Of a stretch of DNA of 64,000 bases, positions 1 through 8,367 are shown in pieces (the stretch's first letter is position 1; the number at the start of each line of letters is the position of its first letter). Origin of the DNA: Nocardioides scoriae (GTDB taxonomy: Bacteria; Actinomycetota; Actinomycetes; Propionibacteriales; Nocardioidaceae); NCBI RefSeq assembly GCF_900104965.1, contig NZ_LT629757.1, forward strand, positions 3,844,001-3,908,000. The letters run 5' to 3'. The position numbers were made by a program, and so were the translations under genes. Under the pieces are notes generated by a model. It saw only the letters and a program-made list of their open reading frames with translations, searched no databases and was not told the DNA's origin.

Positions 1-936
1 GGCGGCCGCCTCGCGGGTCAGCCGCTCCTGCTCGACCGCGAGCTCGCGGCGGGCCTCGGCGACCTCGCGCTCGGCGGCGGCCCGGGCGGCCTCGGCCTCG
101 CGGGCGGCGCCGGTGCGCAGGGCGTTGGTCTCCTGCTCGGCGGCGAGGCGGTGCTGCTCGGCCTCGCGCCTGGCGTTGGCGAGCCGGTCGTCGGCCTCGG
201 CGAAGGCGCGCGAGCGGTGCGCCTCGATGTCGGCCATGGTGCGGCTGCGGGTCTCGTCGAGCTCGCGGGTCTGCACGATCCGCATGTCCTCGGCGTCGGC
301 CTCGGCCTGCGACTTGGTGGCGGCGGCGTCGCGCTGGGCCTGCTGGCGGACCTGCTGGGCCTGGGCGTTGGCCTCGTCGACGACCTCGGCGGCCTGCTCC
401 TCGGCGAGGCGCAGCATCTCGTTGGCGCGGGCCCCGAGACCGGCGTACGTCGGGTTCTCGTGCTCCTCGACCTTGGTCCGCAGGTCGTCGACCTCGGACT
501 CGAGGGCCTGCAGGCGGCGCTGGGACTCACCGAGGCTGGCCGAGAGGCCGGCCTTCTCCGAGGCCGCGGACCGCACGAAGGCGTCCACGGCGGCGGTGTC
601 GTAGCCGCCGCGGCGCACGGTGGGCAGCTGCGGGGCCGAGGAGGTGGAGCCCGGGCGCTGCTCGGCCGAGGCGCGCTGCGGCGCCGGGGCAGCGGGGCGC
701 GACGGCGCCGCCTGCTGGTTCGACTGCGGGGCCGGGCGCGCGGCGGGCTCGGTCGAGCGCTGCGTGGGGGCCTGGGGGCGCGACTTGGTCTGCGTGGCCT
801 GCGGCTGCTCGGCCGGGGCGGCCTTGGCGCCGCGGTCGACGGCGGGGATCACCTGCGTGGTGTCCTCCGACGAGTCACTCGAGTCGCCGGACGAGTCGCC
901 GTCGTGGTCGAAGATGGACAGTCCCTGGTTGCTCAT
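1..936 (-). CDS. DivIVA-like coiled-coil protein (3' end outside window)
   Basis: The ATG at 936 opens a frame that stays open to the first base of the window, giving 312 codons without a stop, so the C-terminus is missing. The start follows an AGAGGAA ribosome site. The first ~100 residues are disordered and rich in Asp/Ser, then Pro/Ala/Gln. Around residues 104-118 lies a DivIVA-type signature (RRGGYDTAAVDAFVR). From about residue 125 the chain becomes a long Ala/Glu/Arg/Gln heptad-like coiled coil. This resembles polar-growth and cytoskeletal proteins of Actinobacteria (Wag31/DivIVA, FilP/Scy-like), but the long disordered N-terminus means it is not a classical short DivIVA. A role in cell-envelope or polar organisation is inferred from the family only. 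Confidence 0.75.
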   Translation of the reverse strand, partial: MSNQGLSIFDHDGDSSGDSSDSSEDTTQVIPAVDRGAKAAPAEQPQATQTKSRPQAPTQRSTEPAARPAPQSNQQAAPSRPAAPAPQRASAEQRPGSTSSAPQLPTVRRGGYDTAAVDAFVRSAASEKAGLSASLGESQRRLQALESEVDDLRTKVEEHENPTYAGLGARANEMLRLAEEQAAEVVDEANAQAQQVRQQAQRDAAATKSQAEADAEDMRIVQTRELDETRSRTMADIEAHRSRAFAEADDRLANARREAEQHRLAAEQETNALRTGAAREAEAARAAAEREVAEARRELAVEQERLTREAAA

Positions 937-1074
937 AGAAGTTCCTCTGGTTCCCCGTGTGGTGTGGCCGCCGGCACCCGGGCTGCGCCCGTCCCGCCGT
1001 ACGCCGTCCAGTGTCGCCCACGCGTGCGACCGATGCCCGTCCCGGCTCGCGCGACGCGCCGGGGCAAAAGGTCC

Positions 1075-1109
1075 GGGCCCCGGCTCCCCACGCGGGGAGA
1101 CCGGGGCCC
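1075..1109 (-). terminator. Strong hairpin terminator downstream of ccr
   Basis: The arms GGGCCCCGG-CTCCCC and GGGGAG-A-CCGGGGCCC form a 15-bp stem with one bulged A and a 4-nt loop (ACGC). It begins 19 bp after the ccr stop. There is no U tract, as is usual for GC-rich actinobacterial terminators. Confidence 0.75.
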
Positions 1110-1127
1110 CGGGTGGAGGAACCGGGA

Positions 1128-2465
1128 TCAGACGCCGCGGAAGGCGTTGATCTTGTCCAGGTGCGTCGCCCGCAGCTCCTCGTCGCGCACGCCGAGGCCC
1201 TCCTCGGGCGCCAGGCACAGCACCCCGACCTTGCCCTGGTGCTTGTTCTGGTGCACGTCGAGCGATGCCTGGCCGACCTCCTCGAGCTGGTAGGTCCGCG
1301 ACAGGGTCGGGTGGATCCTGCCCTTGGCGACGAGGCGGTTGGCCTCCCACGACTCGCGGTAGTTGGCGAAGTGGGAGGAGATGATGCGCTTGAGGTTCAT
1401 CCACAGGTAGCGGTTGTCGTACTCGTGCATGTAGCCGCTGGTGGACGCGCAGGTGGTGATGGTGCCGCCCTTGCGGGTGACGTAGACGCTGGCGCCGAAG
1501 GTCTCGCGGCCCGGGTGCTCGAAGACGATGTCGATGTCCTCGCCGCCGGTCAGCTCACGGATCTTGGCGCCGAAGCGCTTCCACTCCTTCGGGTCCTGGG
1601 TGTGCTCGTCCTTCCAGAACTGGTAGCCCTCCTCGGAGCGGTTGATGATCAGCTCCGCGCCCATCTTGCGGGCGATGGCGGCCTTCTCCTCGTTGGAGAC
1701 CACGCACACGGGGGTGGCGCCGCCGTTGAGGGCGTACTGCGTCGCGAAGCCGCCCAGGCCGCCGGAGGCGCCCCAGACCAGGACGTTGTCGCCCTGCTTC
1801 ATGTCGCCGCCGTTCCGGCTCACCAGCTGGCGGTACGCCGTGCAGTTGACCAGGCCGGGGGAGGCGGCCTCCTCCCAGGTGAGGTGCTCGGGCTTGGGCA
1901 TCAGCTGGTTGGCCTTGACCAGGGCGACGTCGGCCAGGCCGCCGAAGTTGGTCTCGAAGCCCCAGATCCGCTGCTGCGGGTCGAGCATGGTGTCGGAGTG
2001 GCCGTCGGGGTCCTCGAGCTCGACCGAGAGGCAGTGGGCGACCACCCGGGTGCCGGGCTTCCAGCGGGTGACGCCGGGGCCGGTCTTGAGCACGACGCCG
2101 GCCAGGTCGGAGCCGACCACGTGGTAGGGCAGGTCGTGGCGCTTGGTCAGCTCGGAGAGCCGGCCGTAGCGCTCGAGGAAGCCGAAGGTCGAGACCGGCT
2201 CGAAGATCGAGGTCCACACGGTGTTGTAGTTGATGGCGCTGGCCATCACGGCCACCAGCGCCTCGCCGGGGCCGAGCTCCGGCAGCGCGACGTGCTCGAC
2301 GTGCAGCGACTTGCGCGGGTCCTTCTCCTTGGTGGTGAGGCCCTCGAACATGTCGACCTCGTCCTTGCGGACCAGGGCGGCCCGGTAGGACTCGGGGAGC
2401 TCGAGGGCGGCGAAGTCCGCCGAGGAGGTGTCGTCGGCCTGGATGGCGTCGAGGATCTGCTGCAC
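1128..2465 (-). CDS. ccr: Crotonyl-CoA carboxylase/reductase
   Basis: Protein of 445 aa, the normal length for the family. It reductively carboxylates crotonyl-CoA with CO2 and NADPH to ethylmalonyl-CoA, the key step of the ethylmalonyl-CoA pathway and a source of extender units. It is a medium-chain dehydrogenase/reductase with a GASGGLGGF dinucleotide loop at 232-240. The four residues described as the CO2 pocket of the Kitasatospora enzyme (Asn81, Phe170, Glu171, His365) are all present at the same numbers, so a plain enoyl reductase is unlikely. The GTG start is fixed by AGGAGC at 2473-2478. A palindromic operator overlaps the promoter -10. The gene is monocistronic with its own terminator. 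An epimerase, thiolase and MeaB lie 3-6 kb away. Confidence 0.96.
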   Translation of the reverse strand: MQQILDAIQADDTSSADFAALELPESYRAALVRKDEVDMFEGLTTKEKDPRKSLHVEHVALPELGPGEALVAVMASAINYNTVWTSIFEPVSTFGFLERYGRLSELTKRHDLPYHVVGSDLAGVVLKTGPGVTRWKPGTRVVAHCLSVELEDPDGHSDTMLDPQQRIWGFETNFGGLADVALVKANQLMPKPEHLTWEEAASPGLVNCTAYRQLVSRNGGDMKQGDNVLVWGASGGLGGFATQYALNGGATPVCVVSNEEKAAIARKMGAELIINRSEEGYQFWKDEHTQDPKEWKRFGAKIRELTGGEDIDIVFEHPGRETFGASVYVTRKGGTITTCASTSGYMHEYDNRYLWMNLKRIISSHFANYRESWEANRLVAKGRIHPTLSRTYQLEEVGQASLDVHQNKHQGKVGVLCLAPEEGLGVRDEELRATHLDKINAFRGV

Positions 2466-2472
2466 GGTCGTC

Positions 2473-2478
2473 GCTCCT
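2473..2478 (-). promoter_or_regulatory. Ribosome binding site of ccr
   Basis: AGGAGC lies 7 nt before the GTG at 2465 and decides that start. It distinguishes ccr from the many neighbouring genes that look leaderless. Confidence 0.6.
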
Positions 2479-2507
2479 AGGAGGGGTACGGCGGGCTGGG
2501 TGGCCCG

Positions 2508-2524
2508 ACATTAACGACCGGTAA
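2508..2524 (-). promoter_or_regulatory. ccr -10 box with overlapping palindromic operator
   Basis: On the minus strand TTACCGGTCGTTAA (2524-2511) runs directly into a -10-like TAATGT (2513-2508), sharing TAA. The same site in the same geometry occurs before the enoyl-CoA hydratase gene at 14072-14088. The half-site spacing resembles TetR-family operators of acyl-CoA metabolism genes. Overlap with the -10 implies repression. Confidence 0.5.
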
Positions 2525-2558
2525 CTTCCCTGTCTGCGACGTGTGGTCCTTGTCTCAG

Positions 2559-2584
2559 TGGTCCCGTGCGGACGCACGGGACCA
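2559..2584 (-). terminator. Perfect hairpin terminator of the moxR-DUF58-VWA operon
   Basis: An 11-bp perfect stem (TGGTCCCGTGC / GCACGGGACCA) with a GGAC loop starts 10 bp after the stop codon at 2594. It also insulates the operon from the ccr promoter just beyond. Confidence 0.8.
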
Positions 2585-2593
2585 GCCCCGCTG

Positions 2594-3541
2594 CTAGGGC
2601 AGGCGCGCCGACCATCGCAGGGAGAGGACCGCCGCGCCGAGGCCCAGCAGCAGCGCCAGCGCGCTGAGGTACGGCGTGATCTCGCGCTCCTCGGTGCGCA
2701 GCCCGATCGAGGAGCGGATGTCGTCGTAGACCTCGTCGAGCTCGTCGCTGCTCCGGGCGGTGTACGCCGTCCCGCCGCTGGTGTCGGCCAGCGCGGCCAG
2801 CGTGGCCTCGTCGACGGGCACCCCGACGACCTGGCCCTGGCTGACGACCGTGCCCTCGGGCGTGCCGTAGGCGATGGTCGAGACGGGCACGCCGGCCTCG
2901 ACCGCCGCCCGTGCCGCCTGGTCGGGGGTGCGCCCGACGGTGTTGGTGCCGTCGGAGAGCAGCACCACGTGGGCCGGGACCGGCTCGCCGCCCTCGCGCC
3001 GGGCGGTCGCCGCGACCTGGTCGAGGGAGGTGAACACGCCCTCGCCGATCGCGGTGCGGGTGGCCAGCGTGAGGTTCTCCAGCGCGTCGATCGCCGGCTG
3101 CCGCTCCTGCGACGGCGGGGCGGCCACCGTGGTCTGGCCGGCGAAGGTCACCACGCCGACGTCGAAGCCCTCGGGCAGGCCCTCCACGAAGCGGACCGCG
3201 GCCCGCGAGGCGGCGTCGAGCCGGTTGGGCTCGACGTCGGTGGCCTCCATCGACAGGGAGACGTCGACCGCGACCACGACGGTCGCGCGCTCGCGGGGCA
3301 CCCGCACCTCGGCCTCGGGCCGGCCGGCGGCCAGGGCCAGCAGCACGAAGGACAGCAGCAGCAGCGAGGCCGGCAGGTGGCGGCGCCAGCGCGGCCGCCG
3401 GGGCACGAGCCGCTCCAGCATCGGCAGCGAGGCGAAGCGGACGGCGTACGCGCTGCGGCGGCGCTGCTGGACGACGTAGAGCACGGCCAGCGCCGCGACC
3501 GGCAGGAGCAGCAGCAGCCACCAGGGGGACAGGAAGCTCAT
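2594..3541 (-). CDS. VWA-domain membrane protein (BatA-like)
   Basis: Protein of 315 aa. Hydrophobic segments lie near residues 7-24 and 56-73, followed by a von Willebrand factor A domain whose metal site begins with Asp93-x-Ser95-x-Ser97 in AVDVSLSM. A last transmembrane helix lies near 290-309. The topology is that of aerotolerance/BatA-type proteins, with the VWA domain flanked by membrane anchors. The start overlaps the DUF58 stop by ATGA. MoxR-DUF58-VWA triads are thought to act as chaperone or metal-insertion systems, but the substrate is unknown. Only one VWA gene is present and no BatB/C/D relatives are seen here. Confidence 0.85.
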   Translation of the reverse strand: MSFLSPWWLLLLLPVAALAVLYVVQQRRRSAYAVRFASLPMLERLVPRRPRWRRHLPASLLLLSFVLLALAAGRPEAEVRVPRERATVVVAVDVSLSMEATDVEPNRLDAASRAAVRFVEGLPEGFDVGVVTFAGQTTVAAPPSQERQPAIDALENLTLATRTAIGEGVFTSLDQVAATARREGGEPVPAHVVLLSDGTNTVGRTPDQAARAAVEAGVPVSTIAYGTPEGTVVSQGQVVGVPVDEATLAALADTSGGTAYTARSSDELDEVYDDIRSSIGLRTEEREITPYLSALALLLGLGAAVLSLRWSARLP

Positions 3542-4488
3542 CGGCGGACCACCCTGCGGCGGCCGACGTGGCGGGCCAGGTCGGCGACCCAGTCGCCGTC
3601 GGTGCGCAGCACCAGGTGGGAGGCCCCGGCGTGGCGCACCGCCGCGGCGACGGCGGCGCGGTGGGCGGCGGCCAGCTCGGCGTACTGCTGGCGCAGGCGG
3701 ACCGACGAGGTCCACACCTCGCAGCGGTGGCCGGTCTCGGGGTCGACGAGCACGACCGGGCCGACGTCGGGCAGCTCCAGCTCGCGCGGGTCGACCACCT
3801 CGACGACCAGCACCTCGTGGCGCAGCGCCAGCCGGCGCAGCGACCGCTCCCAGGCGAAGGGCCGCTCGGCGCGACCGTCGGGCTCGACGAAGTCGCTCAC
3901 CACCACCCGGACCCCGGCCCGGCGGTGGCGGGCACCGAGCGCCTCGATCGCGCCCGCGAGGTCGAGGGTGGCGGGGTGGGCCACCGCGGTGGGGCGCGAG
4001 CCGTTGGCCGATCCGGCCTCCGCGGGGGAGGCCGGGAGCCGCGAGAGCGCCCGCATCGCGGCGGCGCGCGGCGGCAGCGGGGCGGTCCAGGTGAGGCCCT
4101 CGGGGCGCAGGTGGGCCACGCCCATCCGGTTGCCGGGGCCCTCGCTGAGGATCCCGACCGCGCCGGTGACCCAGGCGGCGAGGTCGCCCTTCTCGAGGTC
4201 GACGGTGCCGAAGTCCATGCTGGCCGTCTCGTCGACCAGCACCCAGGTCTCGCGCTCGTGCTCGGCCAGCGTGCGCCAGACGTGGGGCTCGGTGCTGCGG
4301 GCGGTGACGTTCCAGTCGATGCGGCGCACGTCGTCCTCGCCGGGGCGGTAGCGCACCACCTCCTCCGGCTGGCTGCCCGGGCCCAGGCGCAGGCCGGTCT
4401 CCTCGCCGTGCAGCAGGCCCGCCACGCGCTTGCGGACCCGCAGGTCCAGCGCCGCGAAGGCGCGCGCGGTGCGGGCGTGGTCGCTCAT
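3538..4488 (-). CDS. DUF58 domain-containing protein
   Basis: Protein of 316 aa starting MSDHARTARAF. It contains the DUF58 signature region VVRYRPGEDDVRRIDWNVTA (about residues 45-64) and a degenerate VWA-like fold with VLVDETASM. The ATG at 4488 is chosen because it overlaps the moxR stop by 4 bp, and upstream extensions would run through moxR in another frame. There are no transmembrane segments, so it is probably a cytosolic bridge between the MoxR ATPase and the membrane VWA protein. The biochemical role is not established for the family. Confidence 0.85.
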   Translation of the reverse strand: MSDHARTARAFAALDLRVRKRVAGLLHGEETGLRLGPGSQPEEVVRYRPGEDDVRRIDWNVTARSTEPHVWRTLAEHERETWVLVDETASMDFGTVDLEKGDLAAWVTGAVGILSEGPGNRMGVAHLRPEGLTWTAPLPPRAAAMRALSRLPASPAEAGSANGSRPTAVAHPATLDLAGAIEALGARHRRAGVRVVVSDFVEPDGRAERPFAWERSLRRLALRHEVLVVEVVDPRELELPDVGPVVLVDPETGHRCEVWTSSVRLRQQYAELAAAHRAAVAAAVRHAGASHLVLRTDGDWVADLARHVGRRRVVRR

Positions 4489-5537
4489 GCCACACCGGCC
4501 CCCGGGGTCGCGGTCCCCTGCGCGGTCCCGTGGACGTCGCCGTGGGTGTCGTGGGGGGCGACCTGCGGCGCGGGCACCACCCGCAGCACCTGCTCCACGA
4601 CGTGGCGCGGGTCGACGCCCTCGGCGACGGCCTCGAAGCTGAGCACCAGGCGGTGGGCCAGGACGTCGGCGGCGAGGTCGGTGACGTCGTGGGGCAGCAC
4701 GTAGTCGCGCCCGCGCATCAGGGCCAGGGCACGGGCCGCGGCCACCAGCCCGAGGGTGGCGCGCGGGCTGACCCCGAACTCGACGTGGGGCTTGATCATG
4801 CCCAGGCCGTGGCGCTCGGGCTCGCGGGTCGCGACGACCAGGCGCACGACGTACTGCGCGACGGCGTGGTGCACGAAGACCCGGTCGGCGGCGTCCTGGA
4901 GCGCGAGCACGTCCTCGACGGTGAGCACCTCGCGCGAGCGCGGCGGGTCGACGCTCATCCGCTGCAGGATGGTGAGCTCCTCGGCCTCGTCGGGGTAGTC
5001 GACGACGACCTTCATGAGGAACCGGTCGCGCTGCGCCTCGGGCAGCTGGTAGACGCCCTCGGACTCGATGGGGTTCTGGGTGGCCAGCACGAGGAACGGC
5101 CGCGGCAGGGCGTACGACGTCGCGCCGATGCTCACCTGGCCCTCGGCCATCGCCTCCAGCAGGGCGGACTGCACCTTGGCGGGCGCCCGGTTGATCTCGT
5201 CGGCCAGCACGAGGTGGGCGAACACCGGGCCGAGCTCGACGTCGAAGCTCTCCGAGGACGGTCGCCACACCCGGGTGCCGACGATGTCGCCGGGCATCAG
5301 GTCGGGCGTGAACTGCAGCCGGTGGAAGTCGCCGCCGATGACGTCGGCGAGCGTGCGGACCGCGAGGGTCTTGGCCACGCCGGGCACGCCCTCGAGCAGC
5401 AGGTGGCCGCGGGCCAGCAGGCCGACCAGCAGCCGCTCGACGAGCGCGTCCTGGCCGACCATCACCCGCTTGACCTCGAACAGGGCTCGCTCGAGGAGGG
5501 CGGAGTCGGTCGCGGTGCTGCGGGGCTCGTCGCTCAC
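4485..5537 (-). CDS. moxR: MoxR family AAA+ ATPase
   Basis: Protein of 350 aa with an AAA+ core: Walker A GVPGVAKT (50-57), Walker B LVLADEINRA (109-118), sensor segment LATQNPIE and the arginine-finger region QRDRF. The C-terminal helical lid continues to a low-complexity tail rich in His, Gly and Thr. MoxR ATPases are chaperone-like and usually work with adjacent DUF58 and VWA proteins, as here. It is the first gene of a three-gene operon with two 4-bp overlaps. The GTG start is preceded by CATGAT at 6 nt spacing and no Shine-Dalgarno sequence, suggesting leaderless translation. Confidence 0.93.
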   Translation of the reverse strand: MSDEPRSTATDSALLERALFEVKRVMVGQDALVERLLVGLLARGHLLLEGVPGVAKTLAVRTLADVIGGDFHRLQFTPDLMPGDIVGTRVWRPSSESFDVELGPVFAHLVLADEINRAPAKVQSALLEAMAEGQVSIGATSYALPRPFLVLATQNPIESEGVYQLPEAQRDRFLMKVVVDYPDEAEELTILQRMSVDPPRSREVLTVEDVLALQDAADRVFVHHAVAQYVVRLVVATREPERHGLGMIKPHVEFGVSPRATLGLVAAARALALMRGRDYVLPHDVTDLAADVLAHRLVLSFEAVAEGVDPRHVVEQVLRVVPAPQVAPHDTHGDVHGTAQGTATPGAGVA

Positions 5538-5543
5538 GCAGTC

Positions 5544-5549
5544 ATCATG
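5544..5549 (-). promoter_or_regulatory. Putative -10 box of leaderless moxR transcript
   Basis: CATGAT is separated by 6 nt from the GTG at 5537. This matches the spacing expected if transcription starts at the start codon. Confidence 0.35.
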
Positions 5550-5585
5550 GCTCGCCCGCGGTGAGCGCGGAGCCCGGTGAAGGGA

Positions 5586-6029
5586 TCAGTGGGAGGCGGC
5601 CGGCTCCACCAGCTCGACGAGCACGCCGCCGGCGTCCTTGGGGTGGACGAAGTTGATCCGCGAGCCGGCCGTGCCGCGGCGCGGGGCGTCGTACAGCAGC
5701 CGCAGGCCGCGCTCGCGCAGCACCGCGCTGACCTGCTCGACGTCCTCGACGCGGTAGGCGAGCTGCTGCAGGCCGGGGCCGCTGCGGTCGAGGAACTTGG
5801 CGATCGTCGACTCGGCGCTCAGCGGGGCGAGCAGCTGGATGCAGGAGCCGGAGTCACCGACCCCGACCATCGCCTCGCGCACGCCCTGCTCCTCGTTGGT
5901 CTCCTCGTGGAGCACCTGCATGCCGAACTTGTCGCGGTACTCCGCGATGGCGACGTCGAGGTCGGGCACCGCGATCCCCACGTGGTCGATGGCGGTGAAC
6001 AGGTGGGTCGGCAGGTCGCTGGCGCTCAT
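5586..6029 (-). CDS. mce: Methylmalonyl-CoA/ethylmalonyl-CoA epimerase
   Basis: Protein of 147 aa, the expected length, of the glyoxalase/VOC fold with two beta-alpha-beta-beta-beta units. Metal-ligand regions are [10 protein letters not shown] near residue 15 and VLVELVEP at the C-terminus, with the family signature [18 protein letters not shown] in between. It interconverts the 2R and 2S epimers of methylmalonyl-CoA, and of ethylmalonyl-CoA when paired with Ccr. The ATG at 6029 is preferred over an upstream start at 6155, which would add an Arg-rich stretch with no family counterpart. It lies 48 bp upstream of moxR on the same strand and diverges from the thiolase gene. Confidence 0.92.
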   Translation of the reverse strand: MSASDLPTHLFTAIDHVGIAVPDLDVAIAEYRDKFGMQVLHEETNEEQGVREAMVGVGDSGSCIQLLAPLSAESTIAKFLDRSGPGLQQLAYRVEDVEQVSAVLRERGLRLLYDAPRRGTAGSRINFVHPKDAGGVLVELVEPAASH

Positions 6030-6202
6030 GCGGGTCAGTCTGGGGCGGGGGTCGGGGAGGCTCAACCGGGTGTGACGTGTCCGACACCGACCGGGGTGAA
6101 CCACCCCTGCTGCGGCGCGCCGATCGCGGTTACTGTGCGATGACGCCCCCGGCACGGCCGTGCCGCCCGCGTTCCTCGTCCCCGTACCGCCAGGAGGTCC
6201 CC

Positions 6203-7396
6203 ATGTCCGGATCCGTCATCGTCGCCGGTGCCCGCACCCCGATCGGACGTCTGCTCGGCGGGCTGAAGAGCCTCACCGCCGCGGAGCTCGGCGGCGTCGC
6301 CATCAAGGGCGCCCTGGAGAAGGCCGGCGTCTCGGGCGACCAGGTCGACTACCTCATCATGGGCCAGGTCATCCAGGCCGGTGCCGGCCAGAACGCCGCC
6401 CGCACCGCCGGTGTCGCGGCCGGGCTGCCGATGTCGCTGCCCTCGATCACCATCAACAAGGTGTGCCTCTCGGGCGTCAACGCCATCGCGATGGCGGACG
6501 CCCTCATCGCCGCGGGCCAGCACGAGATCGTCGTGGCCGGCGGCATGGAGTCGATGACCAACGCCCCCCACCTGCTGCCCAAGTCCCGTGAGGGCTTCAA
6601 GTACGGCGACGTCGCGCTCGTCGACTCGATGGCCTACGACGCGCTGTTCGACCAGACCACGCAGCAGGCGATGGGCCTGCTGACCGAGGAGTGCAACGGC
6701 GCCGACGCCAACCTGACCCGCGAGGAGCAGGACGAGTTCGCCGCGCAGAGCCACCAGAAGGCCGCCGCGGCGTGGAAGAACGGCCTCTTCGACGACGAGG
6801 TCGTGCCCGTCGAGATCCCGCAGCGCAAGGGCGACCCGGTCGTGGTCAGCCAGGACGAGGGCGTGCGCGGCGACACCACCGCGGAGTCGCTCGGCAAGCT
6901 GCGCCCCGCCTTCCGCAAGGACGGCACCATCACCGCCGGCTCGGCCTCGCAGATCTCCGACGGCGCCTGCGCGGTCGTGGTGATGAGCAAGGCCAAGGCC
7001 GAGGAGCTGGGCCTGAGCTGGATCGCCGAGATCGGCGCCCACGGCGAGGTCGCCGGCCCCGACTCCACCCTGCAGCTGCAGCCCGCCAACGCCACCGCCA
7101 AGGCGCTGGCCAAGGAGGGCCTCACGGCCGCCGACGTCGACCTGGTGGAGTTCAACGAGGCCTTCGCCGCCGTCGGGATCGCCTCGGCCCGCGAGCTCGG
7201 CATCCCCGACGAGAAGGTCAACGTCAACGGCGGTGCGATCGCGCTCGGCCACCCGGTCGGCATGTCCGGTGCCCGGATCGTGCTCCACCTCGCCCACGAG
7301 CTGAAGCGGCGCGGCGGCGGCACCGGCGTGGCCGCGCTGTGCGGCGGCGGTGGCCAGGGCGACGCGCTGGTCATCAAGGTGCCCGCCTCGTCCTGA
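6203..7396 (+). CDS. Acetyl-CoA C-acetyltransferase (thiolase)
   Basis: Protein of 397 aa. The start follows AGGAGGT at 6192-6198. The nucleophile is Cys88 in KVCLSG, the His region is [16 protein letters not shown], and the second catalytic Cys is in CGGGGQGDA near the C-terminus. Length and motifs fit a biosynthetic/degradative acetoacetyl-CoA thiolase. It could supply acetoacetyl-CoA to the ethylmalonyl-CoA pathway that ccr serves, or act in beta-oxidation. It overlaps the meaB start by one base (TGATG), indicating coupled translation. No acetoacetyl-CoA reductase gene is in the window. Confidence 0.93.
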   Translation: MSGSVIVAGARTPIGRLLGGLKSLTAAELGGVAIKGALEKAGVSGDQVDYLIMGQVIQAGAGQNAARTAGVAAGLPMSLPSITINKVCLSGVNAIAMADALIAAGQHEIVVAGGMESMTNAPHLLPKSREGFKYGDVALVDSMAYDALFDQTTQQAMGLLTEECNGADANLTREEQDEFAAQSHQKAAAAWKNGLFDDEVVPVEIPQRKGDPVVVSQDEGVRGDTTAESLGKLRPAFRKDGTITAGSASQISDGACAVVVMSKAKAEELGLSWIAEIGAHGEVAGPDSTLQLQPANATAKALAKEGLTAADVDLVEFNEAFAAVGIASARELGIPDEKVNVNGGAIALGHPVGMSGARIVLHLAHELKRRGGGTGVAALCGGGGQGDALVIKVPASS

Positions 7397-8367
7397 TGGG
7401 GAGACGGTCGACGGGGGACGTCCCCGCGCTGGTCGAGCGCGCGCGGCAGGGCGACCCCCGGTCGGTCGCCCGCCTGATCTCGCTGGTCGAGGACGCCTCC
7501 CCGCTGCTGCGCGAGGTGATGGCCGGGCTCGTCGCCCACGCCGGGCACGCCCAGGTCGTCGGCATCACCGGCCCGCCGGGCGTGGGCAAGTCGACCTCGA
7601 CCTCGGCCCTGGTGGGGGTGCTGCGCCGGCAGGGCCGGCGCGTCGGGGTGCTGGCCGTCGACCCCTCCTCGCCCTTCTCGGGCGGGGCGCTGCTCGGCGA
7701 CCGGGTGCGGATGCAGGAGCACGCGCTGGACCCGGGCGTCTACATCCGCTCGATGGCCTCGCGCGGCCACCTCGGCGGGCTCTCGTGGGCCACGCCCCAG
7801 GCGCTGCGCGTGCTCGACGCCGCGGGCTGCGACGTCGTCCTCGTCGAGACGGTCGGGGTCGGGCAGAGCGAGGTCGAGGTGGCCGCGATGGCCGACACGA
7901 CCCTGGTGCTGCTCGCGCCCGGCATGGGCGACGGCATCCAGGCGGCCAAGGCCGGCATCCTCGAGGTGGGCGACGTCTTCGTCGTCAACAAGTCCGACCG
8001 CGACGGCGCGGCCCAGGTCCGGCGCGAGCTGCGCTCGGTGGTCGCCCTGTCCGAGCGCGCCGCCGGGGCGTGGACGCCGCCGATCGTGATGACCTCGGCC
8101 GACCGCGGCGAGGGCGTCGAGGAGGTGGCGGCCGCGATCGGGTCCCACCACGAGCACCTGGTCGCCTCGGGGGAGCTGGAGCGCCGCCGCCGGCGGCGGG
8201 CCCGCGACGAGATCGAGAACCTCGCCCTCACCACCCTGCGCCAGCAGTGGCGCGGCGTCCACGAGCACGCCGCCCTCGACGACCTCGCCGACGAGGTCGT
8301 CCACGGCCGCAGCGACCCGTACGCCGCGGCCGACCGGCTGCTGGCCAGCCTGGAGGCCCCCCGCTAG
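7396..8367 (+). CDS. meaB: Methylmalonyl-CoA mutase-associated GTPase MeaB
   Basis: Protein of 323 aa. A G3E-type P-loop GTPase with Walker A GPPGVGKST (59-67), LAVDPSSPFSGGALLGDR, DVVLVETVGVGQSEV and the NKSD base-specificity motif. MeaB gates adenosylcobalamin loading and protects methylmalonyl-CoA mutase. No mutase subunit gene is in this window, so the partner must be elsewhere. It is translationally coupled to the thiolase. Its TAG stop lies within a CTAG tetramer that also supplies the stop of the convergent hydrolase gene. Confidence 0.95.
   Translation: MGRRSTGDVPALVERARQGDPRSVARLISLVEDASPLLREVMAGLVAHAGHAQVVGITGPPGVGKSTSTSALVGVLRRQGRRVGVLAVDPSSPFSGGALLGDRVRMQEHALDPGVYIRSMASRGHLGGLSWATPQALRVLDAAGCDVVLVETVGVGQSEVEVAAMADTTLVLLAPGMGDGIQAAKAGILEVGDVFVVNKSDRDGAAQVRRELRSVVALSERAAGAWTPPIVMTSADRGEGVEEVAAAIGSHHEHLVASGELERRRRRRARDEIENLALTTLRQQWRGVHEHAALDDLADEVVHGRSDPYAAADRLLASLEAPR

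Noticed and set aside
6030-6202. Possible extension of the epimerase to an upstream start at 6155.
   Set aside because: The added 42 residues are Arg/Pro/His-rich and would leave almost no promoter for the divergent thiolase. The ATG at 6029 gives the normal family length.
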